DNA of 64,000 nucleotides, from NCBI GenBank assembly GCA_031291675.1, contig JARLIO010000045.1, positions 21,825-85,824 on the forward strand, given 5' to 3'. The DNA is from Azospirillaceae bacterium (GTDB taxonomy: Bacteria; Pseudomonadota; Alphaproteobacteria; Azospirillales; Azospirillaceae). Made by a program: the position numbers and the translations under genes. The notes under the pieces were generated by a model, which saw only the letters and a program-made list of their open reading frames with translations, was not told the origin of the DNA and made no database searches. Below, piece by piece: positions 28,718 through 38,772 of the stretch (position 1 is the first letter of the stretch; each line of letters begins with the position of its first letter).

Positions 28718-29182
28718 ATGGATCTACGCGAGCTGTATCAGGACATCATTCTCGACCACGGCCGCCACCCGCGAAATTTCGGCGCACTGAGTGACGCCAG
28801 TCATTTTGCGCACGGCCACAATCCACTCTGCGGCGACAAGGTTACGATCTTCGTCAAGCTTGACGGGGACCGCATTGTCGAGGCCCGTTTCGAAGGTCAC
28901 GGCTGCGCGATTTCCACCGCATCGGCCTCGCTGATGACCGAAGTCGTCAAGAACAAAACGCTGGCCGAGGCCGACGCGTTGTTCCAGAACTTCCACACCA
29001 AGGTCACCGGTGGCGAGCAGATCGCACTGCCGGCGGCCCTGGAGGACGATGGCGACCGGCTGGAACCGCTTGCCGGTGTCAAGTCCTACCCCGCGCGGGT
29101 CAAGTGCGCCACCCTGGCCTGGCATACTTTCGAAGCCGCGATGCATGCCGGCAGCATCGCCGCCGCTGTCAAGACGGAATAG
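28718..29182 (+). CDS. sufU: SufU/IscU-type scaffold or sulfur-transfer protein
   Basis: A 154-residue SufU-type protein with the three cysteines in NPLCGD, GHGCAIS and RVKCATLAW and the insertion between the second and third that marks SufU (TGGEQIALPAALEDD). In known systems SufU accepts persulfide from SufS. Because the window lacks a NifU N-terminal scaffold, this protein may also serve nif maturation; that is inference. AGGAGCG precedes the ATG. It lies 26 bp after sufS. Confidence 0.93.
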   Translation: MDLRELYQDIILDHGRHPRNFGALSDASHFAHGHNPLCGDKVTIFVKLDGDRIVEARFEGHGCAISTASASLMTEVVKNKTLAEADALFQNFHTKVTGGEQIALPAALEDDGDRLEPLAGVKSYPARVKCATLAWHTFEAAMHAGSIAAAVKTE

Positions 29183-29186
29183 ACCG

Positions 29187-29615
29187 ATGCACAGCGCCGA
29201 TGATGGCCGGGGGTGCGACGACTTCGGCGCCGACACCACCCTGGTGGAACCGGGGGCCGTGAGCCGCGCCGGCTCGACCGGTTCCGACGACCTTTCCGCG
29301 ATTGCGGACAAACGCGTCCTGGAACAGGACGTCATTGAGGCAATGAAGACAGTCCACGATCCCGAGATTCCTGTCAATCTCGTGGATCTCGGGCTGATCT
29401 ATGATCTGACGATCAGCCCGGAGGGCCGGGTCGACATTGCGATGACCCTGACAACGCCGGCGTGCCCGGTCGCCGGCTCCCTGCCCGAACAGGTGCGCCA
29501 CATCGTTTCGATGGTGCCTGGGGTCAGCGTCGTCCTCGTGACGCTGGTTTGGGATCCACCATGGACGCGCGATCGTATGAGCGAAGTGGCGCAACTCGAG
29601 TTGGGATTTCTGTGA
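29187..29615 (+). CDS. sufT: SufT-like MIP18/DUF59 protein
   Basis: A 142-residue protein ending the suf operon. The MIP18/DUF59 core is clear: DVIEAMKTVHDPEIPVNLVDLGLIYDL, then TLTTPACPVAGSLPEQV, and LVWDPPWTRDRMSEVAQLELGF. Such proteins assist Fe-S target maturation. The first 45 residues are acidic and variable. ATG 29187 lies 4 bp after the sufU stop. Confidence 0.92.
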   Translation: MHSADDGRGCDDFGADTTLVEPGAVSRAGSTGSDDLSAIADKRVLEQDVIEAMKTVHDPEIPVNLVDLGLIYDLTISPEGRVDIAMTLTTPACPVAGSLPEQVRHIVSMVPGVSVVLVTLVWDPPWTRDRMSEVAQLELGFL

Positions 29616-29668
29616 TCCGGGGTCTCCGGGCGGCCCGGCGGGAGCTCTGCCAACGGGTCGCCGGCAAT

Positions 29669-29683
29669 TGGTCCTTTTTTTGC
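29669..29683 (+). promoter_or_regulatory. sigma-54-like site upstream of nifA
   Basis: TGGTCC-TTTTT-TTGC keeps the GG and GC in register but has one mismatch in the -24 box. No NifA site was seen nearby. nifA may instead be co-transcribed from suf. Confidence 0.3.
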
Positions 29684-29729
29684 TAGGAGGGCGTGCAGAC
29701 GAATCGCGTTTTGGTGACACGAGGATCTG

Positions 29730-31508
29730 GTGACCGTCATGACCATGAAAGCCGCGAGTTCGAACACACGCACGCCTGAGGCGGCCGAATCCCCCGGCGA
29801 AGGCCGGCGGGCCGCAGCGCTTTACGGTGTCTATGAAATCTCGAAGGTTCTGACGACGCCAGAACGGCTCGAAACGACGTTGTCCACCGTGATGGCGCTG
29901 CTGGCCAGCTTTCTCGATATGCGCCACGGCCTGATCGCACTTCTGGATGATCAGGGCGATCCCGAAACGGTGATCGGTGCGGGTTGCAGCGATGCTGTCG
30001 CCCGCAATCAATTCGACCGACTTCCGGAAAGAGCCATTGGTCAGATCGTCGTGACCAAGATGCCGTTGGTCGTGAACGATGTTACGATCGATCCCCGCTT
30101 TGTGGATTGGGAACCGCCACCGGCAGGACGGCGATGTTATTTCATTGGTGTTCCTGTCAGGGATCGCGACAGGGTCATCGGAACGCTCACAATTGACCAG
30201 GATTACGACGAACACGCCGTGATTTCTGTCGATGAGACCGTCCGGTTCTTGACGATGGTCGCCAATCTCCTCGGGCAGACCGTGAGGCTGCAGCGCTTGA
30301 TCCGAAGCGACCGGGAGCGCCTGGTCCGCGAGCAGCGGCGCCTCGAGAAGGCGCTCGAAACCCGGACCGGGAGCGATCGCAGCCACAATGTCAACGGGAT
30401 TCTCGGCGAGAGCGAGGCGATTCGCGCCGTGCTCAACAAGATCCGGATCGTGGCACCCAGCAATTCCTGGGTCCTGCTGCGCGGTGAGTCCGGGACCGGA
30501 AAAGAGTTGTTCGCCCAGGCGATCCACAGCCTGTCCGGGAACAAGAATGCCCCCTTTGTCAAGCTGAACTGTGCAGCATTGCCCGAAAGTGTGCTCGAAT
30601 CTGAGCTTTTTGGTCACGAAAAAGGCGCTTTCACCGGTGCCGTGACGCAGCGCAAAGGGCGCTTCGAACTGGCCGACGGTGGTACCCTGTTTCTTGACGA
30701 GATCGGCGAGATCTCACCGGCGTTTCAGGCCAAGCTGCTGCGCGTGCTGCAGGAGGGCGAATTCGAGCGCGTCGGCGGTACACGCACGCTCAAGGTCAAT
30801 TTCCGTCTGGTCGCCGCCACCAACCGGAACCTCGAGGACGCGGTTCGGAGCGGTGAGTTCCGGGCCGATCTCTATTACCGGATCAGCATCATTCCGATCA
30901 CCCTCCCCCCACTGCGGGAACGTCCCGGTGACATCACGATACTCGCCCGCGAATTCCTGTATCGCTTCAACCAGGAGCATGGAAAGGTCCTGAACTTTTC
31001 CGACGAGGGCATGGCGATCCTGACCGCCTGCTGTTTCCCGGGCAACGTTCGTGAACTTGAGAATTGCGTGCGCCATACCGCAACACTGGCGGGCGGGACG
31101 CAAATCGTCGCCGACGATTTCGCCTGTCGCCATGACAGTTGCCTGTCATCCCTGGTCTGGCGCCACCCCGGGGCCATGAAGAGCCGGGACACCTTCATTC
31201 CGCTGCCGATCCTGGGCTCGGTCAACACGACAGCGACGGTGGCGGCGGACAGCGCGCCCCGACCCCCGCGGGGTGCTGCGGTGCCGCAACCGCCGATACC
31301 AGATGGCGAGGAGATCCACAGCGCGCTCCTTGCCGGCGACAGCGACGTCGCGCTGACAGGAGACGACGATCCGGAGCGGGCCCGGTTGATCGACGCGCTG
31401 GAAAAAGCGGGCTGGGTTCAGGCCAAGGCCGCGCGCCTGCTCGGCCTTACGCCCCGCCAGATCGGCTACGCGCTGCTGAAACACCGGATCCCGATCAAGA
31501 GGTTCTAG
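29730..31508 (+). CDS. nifA: nif-specific transcriptional activator NifA
   Basis: Bacterial enhancer-binding protein (592 residues from GTG 29730; ATG 29739 is possible). It has a GAF domain at about residues 40-185, then an AAA+ domain with Walker A GESGTGKE (252-259) and the sigma-54 loop GAFTGA (299-304). A C-terminal helix-turn-helix reads [22 protein letters not shown]. Between them C434-x11-C446-x19-C466-x4-C471 is the oxygen-sensing motif of alphaproteobacterial and rhizobial NifA. An 80-residue linker follows. It should bind the TGT-N10-ACA sites in this window. Confidence 0.97.
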   Translation: MTVMTMKAASSNTRTPEAAESPGEGRRAAALYGVYEISKVLTTPERLETTLSTVMALLASFLDMRHGLIALLDDQGDPETVIGAGCSDAVARNQFDRLPERAIGQIVVTKMPLVVNDVTIDPRFVDWEPPPAGRRCYFIGVPVRDRDRVIGTLTIDQDYDEHAVISVDETVRFLTMVANLLGQTVRLQRLIRSDRERLVREQRRLEKALETRTGSDRSHNVNGILGESEAIRAVLNKIRIVAPSNSWVLLRGESGTGKELFAQAIHSLSGNKNAPFVKLNCAALPESVLESELFGHEKGAFTGAVTQRKGRFELADGGTLFLDEIGEISPAFQAKLLRVLQEGEFERVGGTRTLKVNFRLVAATNRNLEDAVRSGEFRADLYYRISIIPITLPPLRERPGDITILAREFLYRFNQEHGKVLNFSDEGMAILTACCFPGNVRELENCVRHTATLAGGTQIVADDFACRHDSCLSSLVWRHPGAMKSRDTFIPLPILGSVNTTATVAADSAPRPPRGAAVPQPPIPDGEEIHSALLAGDSDVALTGDDDPERARLIDALEKAGWVQAKAARLLGLTPRQIGYALLKHRIPIKRF

Positions 31509-31825
31509 CCCCCGTGCGCGCAGGCGGAAACGGGTGGCGGCCCCCATGAGGCCGCTGGCCCCGGCCGGCATCGCGGCGCGCACAAACATCGAGGGCGCAA
31601 GCTGTCGAACGAATACCGCAACGGGAACAGGTGCCAGGGGCGATAAACCGGGACGGCGAACAGGATGAACCATGGGGGGGGCCCGGTGCGGGCCGGGAAC
31701 CCATGATCGCCGCGGCCCTTGGCGTCGCGGCCCTTGGGGTCGCGGCCCTTGGCGTCGCGGCCCAGAGACCAGGAATGGCGATCGCGAAAGATGAAGCCGG
31801 CGCGGCAACAGCCGCACGCTTCAGA
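31509..31825. other. convergent intergenic stretch after nifA
   Basis: No supported gene. It contains a short tandem repeat (31711-31763). The frames that read through it are Gly/Ala- or Arg/Pro-rich. Confidence 0.5.
31711..31763. repeat. 15-bp tandem repeat, 3.5 copies
   Basis: The unit CGCGGCCCTTGGCGT is repeated three times with one mismatch, plus a partial copy. It is non-coding and may be slippage-prone. Confidence 0.8.
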
Positions 31826-34372
31826 TCACCGCTGCCACAGGATTCGGGCGTCTTCGAGGGGAATCGTCTTATCATCGCCGCGCGGTGTCACCCGCACGGT
31901 GTAGTCCGCCGCGGGCCGGACTCCAGAAACCGCGGTCCGGTAAAACGTACCGCCGGGTACTCCCGCCCGCGGCGGAAGCAGCGTCATTTCCTGCCGCAGC
32001 GCGGCGCGGTCCCCGGCGCCGTTGGCGTAGAGTTCGACCCGTACGGTCTCGGGGGCCAAATCATTGAGATCGAGCCTCACCTCAAACACCTGCTGCGCGC
32101 CAGCGGTCTCAAGCTTCACGTCGCCGAAGCGGAGCCCGCGCCATTTCCGGTCCAGAAGATGCCGGCGATTGACGATATCGCCCCCCTTCTTGCCGTTGTC
32201 GGACGCGCGCTCGCGATAGGCCGAAGCGGCTGGCAAATAATATTGCTCGGTATAGTCCCGTACCGCGCGATTGGACGAGAAGCGCGGCGTCAACCGTGCC
32301 ATGCTTTCGCGCATCCGCGCCACCCAGGCGACGGGAATGCCAGCTTTGTCGCGGCTGTAGAACGCCGGAACCACCTCACGCTCCAGCAGGTCATAGAGCG
32401 CCTCGGCGTCGGCCGCGTCCTGGACCGGGTCGTCGCCATGTTCCTGGCCGTCGCCCAAGGCCCAGCCCACTTCGGGCGTATAGGCTTCCGCCCACCAGCC
32501 ATCCAACACCGACAGATTGATGCCACCGTTGACCAGCACCTTCATGCCGCTGGTGCCGCTGGCTTCCCAGGGCCGGCGCGGCGTGTTGAGCCAGACATCA
32601 ATGCCCTGCACCAGCCGTTCGGTCAGCAGCATGTCATGGTCACTGAGGAACATCACATGGCGGCGAACCTCAGGCCGCCGGATGAAACGCGTCCACTCCT
32701 GGATCAAGGCCTGTCCGGGGAGATCCGCCGGATGGGCCTTTCCCGCCATGATGAGTTGGACCGGACGCCGCGGATCGGTCAACAGGCGCAGCAGCCGCTC
32801 CGGGTTGTGCAATAGCAGGTTCGGCCGCTTGTAGGTCGCGAAGCGACGGGCAAAGCCGAGGGTCAACGTGTTGGGATCGAGCAGATGCTTTGCATCCTCA
32901 ACGGCGTCGGCCGCGGCGCCGGACGCGGCCAGTTCCCGGGACAATCGATCGCGCGCATAGTCGACCAGGGTGGTGCTCGCGGCGATGCGAAAATTCCACA
33001 GGGTCGCGTCGGAGACACCGCGAATGTCGTGTTCCAGGGCGTCGGTCGTCCCCAGCCAACGATCCTTGCTGCATGCCGCTGTCCAAAGTTCGTCCGCCGC
33101 CGCCGAGTCCCATGTCGGCATGTGGACGCCGTTGGTCACATGTCCGACCGGCACCTCATCCACTGGCCAGCGCGGGAAAAGCGACTGGAAGAGGTGCCGG
33201 CTCACCGTCTCATGCAACTGGCTCACGCCATTCACGGCCCCGCAACCACGGATCGCCAGATAGGCCATGTTGAAGCTCTCTGCCGGGTCGTTCGGATTCT
33301 CGCGACCCAGCGCCAGCAGATCATCGAGCGTGATACCGAGTTGGGTCCGGGCGTAACCGCCCAGGCATTGTTCGATCAGGGCCGGGGTGAAACGATCGAA
33401 GCCGGCGGCCACCGCCGTGTGGGTGGTGAACAGATTGCCGACGCGCGTCACCGCCAAGGCGACCTCGAACGATTGTCCCGTCGCCTTCATGAAACTCCGT
33501 GCGCGTTCCAGCACGGCGAACGCCGCGTGTCCTTCATTCAGATGGCAGACTTCGGGTTCGATGCCGAGCGCGGCGAGCAACCGCCAGCCACCGATTCCCA
33601 GCACCAGTTCCTGCATGAGGCGCAGATAGGCGCCACCGCCATAAAGCGCGCCGGTGATTCCGCGATAGGGCGAAAAGTTCGCCGCATCATTGCTGTCGAG
33701 CAGGTAAAGCTTCGCTCTGCCAACCTGAACCTGCCAGACGCGCAGCCAGATCGGGTAACCCGGCAGATCGAGCTGCAGGCGCAACCATTCTCCGTTCGGG
33801 TGGCGTAACGGCGTGATCGGCAGTTGTCCGGGATCGTTATAGGGGAAGATGGCCTGTTGCGCCCCGTCGCGATCGATCACCTGGCGAAAATAGCCTTGCT
33901 GGTACAGCAACCCCACGCCGATGACGGGAACGCCAAGGTCACTGGCGGCTTTGAGCTGATCGCCCGCGACATTGCCGAGGCCGCCGGAATAGATCGGCAA
34001 GGCCTCGCTCAACATGAATTCCATACTGAAATAGGCAATGCCCTTGAGCGGCGACCGGGGGTGGGCTTGCTGAAACCACGCCGGTGCTGCGGCTGCGGTG
34101 CGCTTGGCCTGCACGAGATCGTCGACATGCTTGCGGAAGGCCGGCTCGACCAGCGCCTGCCGGAGTGTTTCCCGCGAGATCGTCCGCAGAACGACCCAAG
34201 GATTATTGGTAAAATCCCATAGTACGGGATCGAGTTGGCGCCACAGCCGATCGGCAGCGTGGTTCCACGACGAACGCATATCAAGGGCAAGCTCGGCCAG
34301 GGACTCGAATCCTTCGACATCCGACAATCGAAGATGGTCCCTCAGGTAATTCGCTGGTGTTTGTTCGCTCAC
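31826..34372 (-). CDS. glgP: alpha-glucan (glycogen) phosphorylase
   Basis: A GT35 family phosphorylase of 848 residues releasing glucose-1-phosphate from glycogen. It has the short-form (Thermotoga-like) start with SFESLAELALDMRSSWNH-type sequence, the IAYFSMEFMLSEALPIYSGG segment, and the C-terminal EASGTSGMK with the PLP lysine. An extra C-terminal domain of about 90 residues (beta-rich, FEVRLDLNDLAPETVRVELY) follows the catalytic part. It is convergent with nifA; glycogen turnover could support nitrogenase energetics, but no nif-type promoter is seen. Confidence 0.93.
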   Translation of the reverse strand: MSEQTPANYLRDHLRLSDVEGFESLAELALDMRSSWNHAADRLWRQLDPVLWDFTNNPWVVLRTISRETLRQALVEPAFRKHVDDLVQAKRTAAAAPAWFQQAHPRSPLKGIAYFSMEFMLSEALPIYSGGLGNVAGDQLKAASDLGVPVIGVGLLYQQGYFRQVIDRDGAQQAIFPYNDPGQLPITPLRHPNGEWLRLQLDLPGYPIWLRVWQVQVGRAKLYLLDSNDAANFSPYRGITGALYGGGAYLRLMQELVLGIGGWRLLAALGIEPEVCHLNEGHAAFAVLERARSFMKATGQSFEVALAVTRVGNLFTTHTAVAAGFDRFTPALIEQCLGGYARTQLGITLDDLLALGRENPNDPAESFNMAYLAIRGCGAVNGVSQLHETVSRHLFQSLFPRWPVDEVPVGHVTNGVHMPTWDSAAADELWTAACSKDRWLGTTDALEHDIRGVSDATLWNFRIAASTTLVDYARDRLSRELAASGAAADAVEDAKHLLDPNTLTLGFARRFATYKRPNLLLHNPERLLRLLTDPRRPVQLIMAGKAHPADLPGQALIQEWTRFIRRPEVRRHVMFLSDHDMLLTERLVQGIDVWLNTPRRPWEASGTSGMKVLVNGGINLSVLDGWWAEAYTPEVGWALGDGQEHGDDPVQDAADAEALYDLLEREVVPAFYSRDKAGIPVAWVARMRESMARLTPRFSSNRAVRDYTEQYYLPAASAYRERASDNGKKGGDIVNRRHLLDRKWRGLRFGDVKLETAGAQQVFEVRLDLNDLAPETVRVELYANGAGDRAALRQEMTLLPPRAGVPGGTFYRTAVSGVRPAADYTVRVTPRGDDKTIPLEDARILWQR

Positions 34373-34460
34373 GGCCGCTCCATCATCTGCGCGTTCGACA
34401 CATATCCAGCCTGCTGTGAGGGATGCGAACCGTGCAGCACAGCGGAGATCGATTCCATCC

Positions 34461-35291
34461 TCACGTGCCCGACGGTTCCTCCCTCACCAGCGAGAGCGAA
34501 GGGATATCACCGGGGACGGGTGCGGCGCGGGATGTCTCGATAAGGTCGAGGAAGGGTTTGATGATGTCGATCGGCATCGGAAAGATGATGGTGGAATTCT
34601 GTTCGGCGCCAATTTCCGTCAAGGTTTGCAGGTAGCGCAACTGCATGGCCGCCGGAACGCTCGCGAGGATCTGGGCGGCATTGACCAGGGTTTGGGAGGC
34701 CTGGAACTCCGCCTCCGCATGGATGATCTTGGCGCGGCGGTCCCGTTCCGCCTCGGCCTGTTTGGCGATTGCCCGGACCATGTTTTCGGTGAGCTCGACG
34801 GTTCTGATCTCGACATTGCTGACCTTGATGCCCCAGGTTTCGGTTTGGGCATCCAGAATACTTTGAACGTCGGTACTGAGCTTCTTTCGTTCGGAAAGCA
34901 TCTCATCGAGCTCATGCTGCCCGAGTACCGCCCGCAGGGTCGTCTGGGCGAGCATGTTGGTGGCGGGCAGGTAGGACTGAACGCGAATGATCGCCCGTTC
35001 CGGGTCAACAACGTTGAAGTAAACCACCGCATCGACCTTCATCGAGACGTTGTCATGGGAGATCACGTCCTGGGTCGGGATCTCGATGACGCGAATGCGC
35101 AAATCCACACGCACCATTTCCTGGACGAAGGGGATCATCAGGATCAGGCCCGGCCCTTTGACCTTCTCAAAGCGGCCCAGTGTGAAGACCACCGCCCGCT
35201 CATATTCGCGGAGAATTTTGACCGTCGCCGTGACCAGAATTCCGGCAACGAACAGGATGATCACGATGATAGACAGCGGAAAAAAGAACAT
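34461..35291 (-). CDS. stomatin/prohibitin-like SPFH (slipin) membrane protein
   Basis: A 276-residue slipin. The N-terminal hydrophobic segment (residues 1-25, FFFPLSIIVIILFVAG) anchors it. The SPFH domain follows: REYERAVVFTLGRFEKVKGPGLILMIP, then VISHDNVSMKVDAVVYF, and an alanine/glutamate-rich helix (AEAERDRRAKIIHAEAEFQAS). Start ATG 35291 has an AAGGAAT site; the longer frame is less likely. Such proteins organise membrane microdomains and usually pair with an NfeD protein, which is not seen here. Confidence 0.9.
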   Translation of the reverse strand: MFFFPLSIIVIILFVAGILVTATVKILREYERAVVFTLGRFEKVKGPGLILMIPFVQEMVRVDLRIRVIEIPTQDVISHDNVSMKVDAVVYFNVVDPERAIIRVQSYLPATNMLAQTTLRAVLGQHELDEMLSERKKLSTDVQSILDAQTETWGIKVSNVEIRTVELTENMVRAIAKQAEAERDRRAKIIHAEAEFQASQTLVNAAQILASVPAAMQLRYLQTLTEIGAEQNSTIIFPMPIDIIKPFLDLIETSRAAPVPGDIPSLSLVREEPSGT

Positions 35292-35532
35292 CCGGCTATT
35301 CCTTTCGGTGCGATGGTCAGGTGATGTCACACCGCCGCCGAGTCACGGTAGACTCGGAAACTACCTATTTCAAAATCGCGCATGGGCGGGCCTGAGCCGG
35401 CGGGGTCGATTGAAAAGAAATCACCGCGAATGTTCGCCGGCGCAACAGCCGCGGCGGTGGCACGCCCCGGTTTCCAAACGGCTTGCTGTCCGGACCTGGC
35501 CGCGCGGCATCCGCGCGACGCGGGGGTTAATT

Positions 35533-35751
35533 CCGGGCTATTCCTCGCATCTGAACCCCATTGAGCGCCTCTGGGGGTTGAGGCACAAACCCCTCACCCA
35601 CGACCGATGTTACCCTACCTGCGACGCCTTCTGCCAGCTCATGCCCGGCTTCCTGAAGAACGACGTCCCGCAAAACTGGCACAATTTGTGCGAAAGCGTC
35701 ACCGACAATTTTCGCGTGATTTCACCTGGAGATTTTCGGGTTCTCCCGTGA
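35533..35751 (+). pseudogene. IS630-family transposase remnant (C-terminus)
   Basis: The last 72 codons of an IS630-type transposase: SSHLNPIERLWGLRHK contains the third catalytic acid (E of NPIE), and the end CESVTDNFRVISPGDFRVL matches the family. The N-terminal DDE part is missing; upstream codons do not resemble the family. It marks the left edge of the glycan cluster. Confidence 0.8.
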
Positions 35752-35888
35752 ACGGGGTCTATTGGGTCCCTCGAGTTGTTGCATTTGACCTTTCTGCATG
35801 GCATCGTCGAGGTCAACGTTTGTGGTGCCGTTCCCCCTGCCGCTCGGAGATGTGGCGAGCGATGCTTCCAACCCGGATAGAGACCACC

Positions 35889-36143
35889 ATGCGTCCGCAG
35901 ACGATTGACGACCCGGAAGGGCTGGCGCGGCAAATCCACCGGAAGGCTCCATCGGTAGCGCGGATTGTGTTTGTCTCGGATAATTTCAATGTTGTACATC
36001 CCGGGCGCGCCCCTGCGGTTTCCCCGGTCCCATGCGGCTGCCCACGGTCGACACCGTTGGAACAGTCCATCATGACCCTGCGCCCCGACCTCCCCGTCAA
36101 ACGGAAGGACCATGTCACGCGCATGGCCTCGGCGCCCCGGTGA
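35889..36143 (+). pseudogene. degraded adenylyl/cytidylyltransferase (RfaE-like) gene
   Basis: The frame starts MRPQTIDDPEGLARQ and reaches IVFVSDNFNVVHPG, the nucleotidyltransferase motif that normally continues HPGH-LRLLRF. Here it becomes HPGRAPAV, consistent with a frameshift. About 25 codons on, LRPDLPVKRKDH resembles the conserved LKPD-x-x-VKGKEH segment of the family. Large parts in between are missing. Presumably it once supplied an activated sugar to this cluster. Confidence 0.6.
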
Positions 36144-36369
36144 AATATTGCATCATCGCCGGCCAAGATGACGTGACCCGCCACATGATCCAAACCCGGG
36201 CCGATTTCGGGATCGACAGCTTCATCGTCATCACCTGTGCGGCGATGGCTTTCGGGGACGGACGCCATATCTGGGAGGTCCAACCACCGGGGCGCGCAGG
36301 CCGGCGCGTGTCAGGTCTCGCGGATCAGCAACAGGCCCGTGAATCCCGAGAACCGGATCCGCAAGATCG
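36144..36369 (+). other. possible decayed coding sequence
   Basis: A plus-strand frame reading KYCIIAGQDDVTRHMIQTRA and on to FGDGRHIWEVQPPG, then in another frame SRISNRPVNPENRIRKIDG, looks protein-like on both sides of an apparent frameshift. I do not recognise the protein. Confidence 0.35.
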
Positions 36370-36726
36370 ATGGGTCTGACCATGCCTATCATGCCGTCCG
36401 CCGCCGGTCTGGATCCCCGTTTCATTGAAATGACCAAAAACGGGATCGTCACGGTTCCCCACGAGAAGGTGCCCGATCCACCGGGCCGTCATGCCAACGG
36501 CGTGGTCTGTTTCCTGGATCCGGAGGTCATTGCCGCGCTGGCCAAGCCAAATGTCAATTGCGGCACCGAGAGCAATGCGATGCCTCTCGGGGGGATCCAG
36601 ATCCTCGCCAATCGCAATTATCTTCGGCACATCGGAACGCCCGAAAGCCTGCAGCCGATGGACCAGGACTTCACCGGTCCCAACGACGTTGCCGTCATGC
36701 CCAAACAACAGGATTCGTCAGGATGA
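36370..36726 (+). CDS. hypothetical protein coupled to the epimerase gene (118 aa)
   Basis: A 118-residue frame; ATG 36382 is a possible alternative start. Its stop overlaps the epimerase start by ATGA, which supports its reality. No domain was recognised; the sequence has a GVVCFLDPEVIAAL segment and a loop-rich C-terminus. The N-terminus could have been affected by the decay upstream, so it may be the 3' end of a larger broken gene. Confidence 0.45.
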   Translation: MGLTMPIMPSAAGLDPRFIEMTKNGIVTVPHEKVPDPPGRHANGVVCFLDPEVIAALAKPNVNCGTESNAMPLGGIQILANRNYLRHIGTPESLQPMDQDFTGPNDVAVMPKQQDSSG

Positions 36727-37721
36727 GAACGCTGGTAACGGGCGGGGCTGGCTTTATCGGCAGCCATTTGGTGGACCGTCTCCTGGCGGATGGTCACACG
36801 GTCGTGGTGATCGACAATTGCTCAACCGGACGGCTGGAGAACCTGGACCACCTCGGCAAGCCGGACGGGTTGACCGTCCATGTCGCCGACATCAATGATC
36901 CCGGCATCCGGCCGTTGTTCAAAGACGTCGATTGGGTGTTCCATCTGGCCGCCCTGGCTGACATTGTGCCCTCGATCCAGATGCCCTTGCCATACCACCG
37001 GGCCAATGTCGATGGCACGGTTGCGGTGCTGGAATCGGCCCGCGCGGCGAACGTCAAGCGCTTCGTCTACGCGGCCTCGTCCTCCTGCTATGGTATTCCC
37101 GATACAGTCCCCACCCCGGAGACAGCCGAACTGCGGCCGCTGTATCCTTATGCCTTAACCAAAATGGTCGGCGAAGCCTATGTCCTGCACTGGGCTCAGA
37201 CCTACAAACTGCCTGCAGTCGCCTTGCGCCTTTTCAATGTCTATGGGCCGCGCTCGCGCACCTCGGGAACTTATGGTGCCGTGTTCGGCGTGTTCCTGGC
37301 GCAGAAGCTCGCGGGTCATCCGTTCACGGTGGTCGGTGACGGCCGACAGACCCGGGATTTCACCTTCGTCACCGATGTCGCCGACGCTTTCGTCACGGCA
37401 GCGGCCCATGACATTGTCGGCAGGACGATGAATGTGGGGTCAGGAAAGACTTACAGCATCAACCGTTTGATCGAATTGTTGGGCGGTCCGGTGGTGCACA
37501 TTCCCAAGCGGCCGGGGGAACCGGATACCACCTTTGCCGACACAACCCGTATCGAGACCTTGCTGGGCTGGCATGCCCATGTCGGACTGGAACAAGGCGT
37601 CCAGGCAATGCTGGATCATATCGATTATTGGCGTGCCGCACCGCTATGGACGGTGGCGCGGATTCAGGACGCCACCAGCGATTGGTTTAAATATCTGGGC
37701 AACACCGGCGATGGCGTCTGA
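36723..37721 (+). CDS. NAD-dependent epimerase/dehydratase (extended SDR)
   Basis: A 332-residue extended SDR similar to UDP-glucose 4-epimerases. The NAD motif is TGGAGFIGSHL near residue 6, the catalytic segment ASSSCYG with Y-x3-K in YPYALTK is present, and RLFNVYGPRSR follows. It acts on a nucleotide sugar in the cytoplasm. First intact enzyme of the glycan cluster. The C-terminal 35 residues (a WRAAPLWTVARIQDAT segment) extend beyond the usual fold. Confidence 0.92.
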   Translation: MRTLVTGGAGFIGSHLVDRLLADGHTVVVIDNCSTGRLENLDHLGKPDGLTVHVADINDPGIRPLFKDVDWVFHLAALADIVPSIQMPLPYHRANVDGTVAVLESARAANVKRFVYAASSSCYGIPDTVPTPETAELRPLYPYALTKMVGEAYVLHWAQTYKLPAVALRLFNVYGPRSRTSGTYGAVFGVFLAQKLAGHPFTVVGDGRQTRDFTFVTDVADAFVTAAAHDIVGRTMNVGSGKTYSINRLIELLGGPVVHIPKRPGEPDTTFADTTRIETLLGWHAHVGLEQGVQAMLDHIDYWRAAPLWTVARIQDATSDWFKYLGNTGDGV

Positions 37722-37770
37722 GCGGCCGGCCCGGGTGGTGTTTCCAGGATCTTGAGTGGAGAACGCGAGA

Positions 37771-38772
37771 ATGACGCAGTCGCATGTCCTGGTCACCGGG
37801 GGCGCGGGTTATGTCGGGTCCGCGCTGGTACCGAAACTTCTGGCCGAGGGCCACAAGGTCACGGTGCTGGACCTGTATCTTTATGGCGATGGCGTACGGA
37901 TATTTCCGCTTTGCAACGACCATCCCGATCTCCGCCAGATCAAAGGGGACCTGCGCGATCGCGCGACGGTGCGGGCGGCCTTGGAGGGCGTCGACACGGT
38001 GATCCATTTGGCCTGCATCTCCAACGATCCCAGCTATGATCTGGATCCGGAACTGGGTCGTTCGATCAATTATGACGCCTTTCGCCCCCTGATTCGCGAT
38101 GCGAAGGCCGCCGGAGTCAAGCGTTTCATCTTCGCCTCATCGTCGTCGGTTTACGGGGTCAAGGACGTCCCCGAAGTGACCGAGACTCTGCCGCTGGAGC
38201 CGCTGACCGACTATTCGCGCTTCAAGGCTTTGTGCGAACAAGAGTTGCTTGATGAGCGAGAACCGGGTTTCGTCGTCTGCATCATCCGGCCATCCACCGT
38301 TTGCGGTTACGCGCCCCGCCAACGCCTGGACGTCGTCGTTAACATCTTTGCCAATCAGGCCGTCGGCACGGGCCGGATCCGCGTCACCGGCGGCGCGCAG
38401 AAGCGGCCGAATATCCACATCGACGACATGAGCGCGGTTTATCTGCATTTGCTACGGCAACCCGACGAAAAGATCGACGGTAAAATCTGGAATGCTGGCG
38501 ATACCAACTATACGGTCGCGGACTTGGCCGCCCTCGTCCGCAAGGTGATCGGACCACAGGTCGAAATCGAGACGGTACCGACCAACGATCCGCGCTCCTA
38601 CCACGTCTCGGGGAAGAAAATTCGCGATGACATCGGGTTTGAACTGTCCCATACCATCGAGGAAGCCGTGAAAGGCGTTGCCGATGCCATCAGCGACGGA
38701 CGCCTGATCGACCCGCTTAACAATCCACTCTATTTTAATATCAAGCAGATGCAATTGCTCAAGTTGAAATAG
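37771..38772 (+). CDS. NAD-dependent epimerase/dehydratase (extended SDR), second
   Basis: A 333-residue SDR. NAD motif TGGAGYVGSAL; active-site segments FASSSSVYGV and DYSRFK in place of Y-x3-K, with Y and K conserved; RPSTVCGYAPRQR. It differs from the preceding protein (about one-third alike by eye), so the two probably act on different sugars or carry out successive steps. It abuts the HAD gene with no gap. Confidence 0.92.
   Translation: MTQSHVLVTGGAGYVGSALVPKLLAEGHKVTVLDLYLYGDGVRIFPLCNDHPDLRQIKGDLRDRATVRAALEGVDTVIHLACISNDPSYDLDPELGRSINYDAFRPLIRDAKAAGVKRFIFASSSSVYGVKDVPEVTETLPLEPLTDYSRFKALCEQELLDEREPGFVVCIIRPSTVCGYAPRQRLDVVVNIFANQAVGTGRIRVTGGAQKRPNIHIDDMSAVYLHLLRQPDEKIDGKIWNAGDTNYTVADLAALVRKVIGPQVEIETVPTNDPRSYHVSGKKIRDDIGFELSHTIEEAVKGVADAISDGRLIDPLNNPLYFNIKQMQLLKLK

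Noticed and set aside
29611..29683. Rho-independent terminator between sufT and nifA
   Set aside because: The only stem (CCGGG-CGG-CCCGG) is about 40 bp from the T-run, so it does not form a standard terminator.
31631..32815. Plus-strand frame containing AALGVAALG repeats
   Set aside because: The repeat is a 15-bp DNA repeat and the rest lies opposite glgP.
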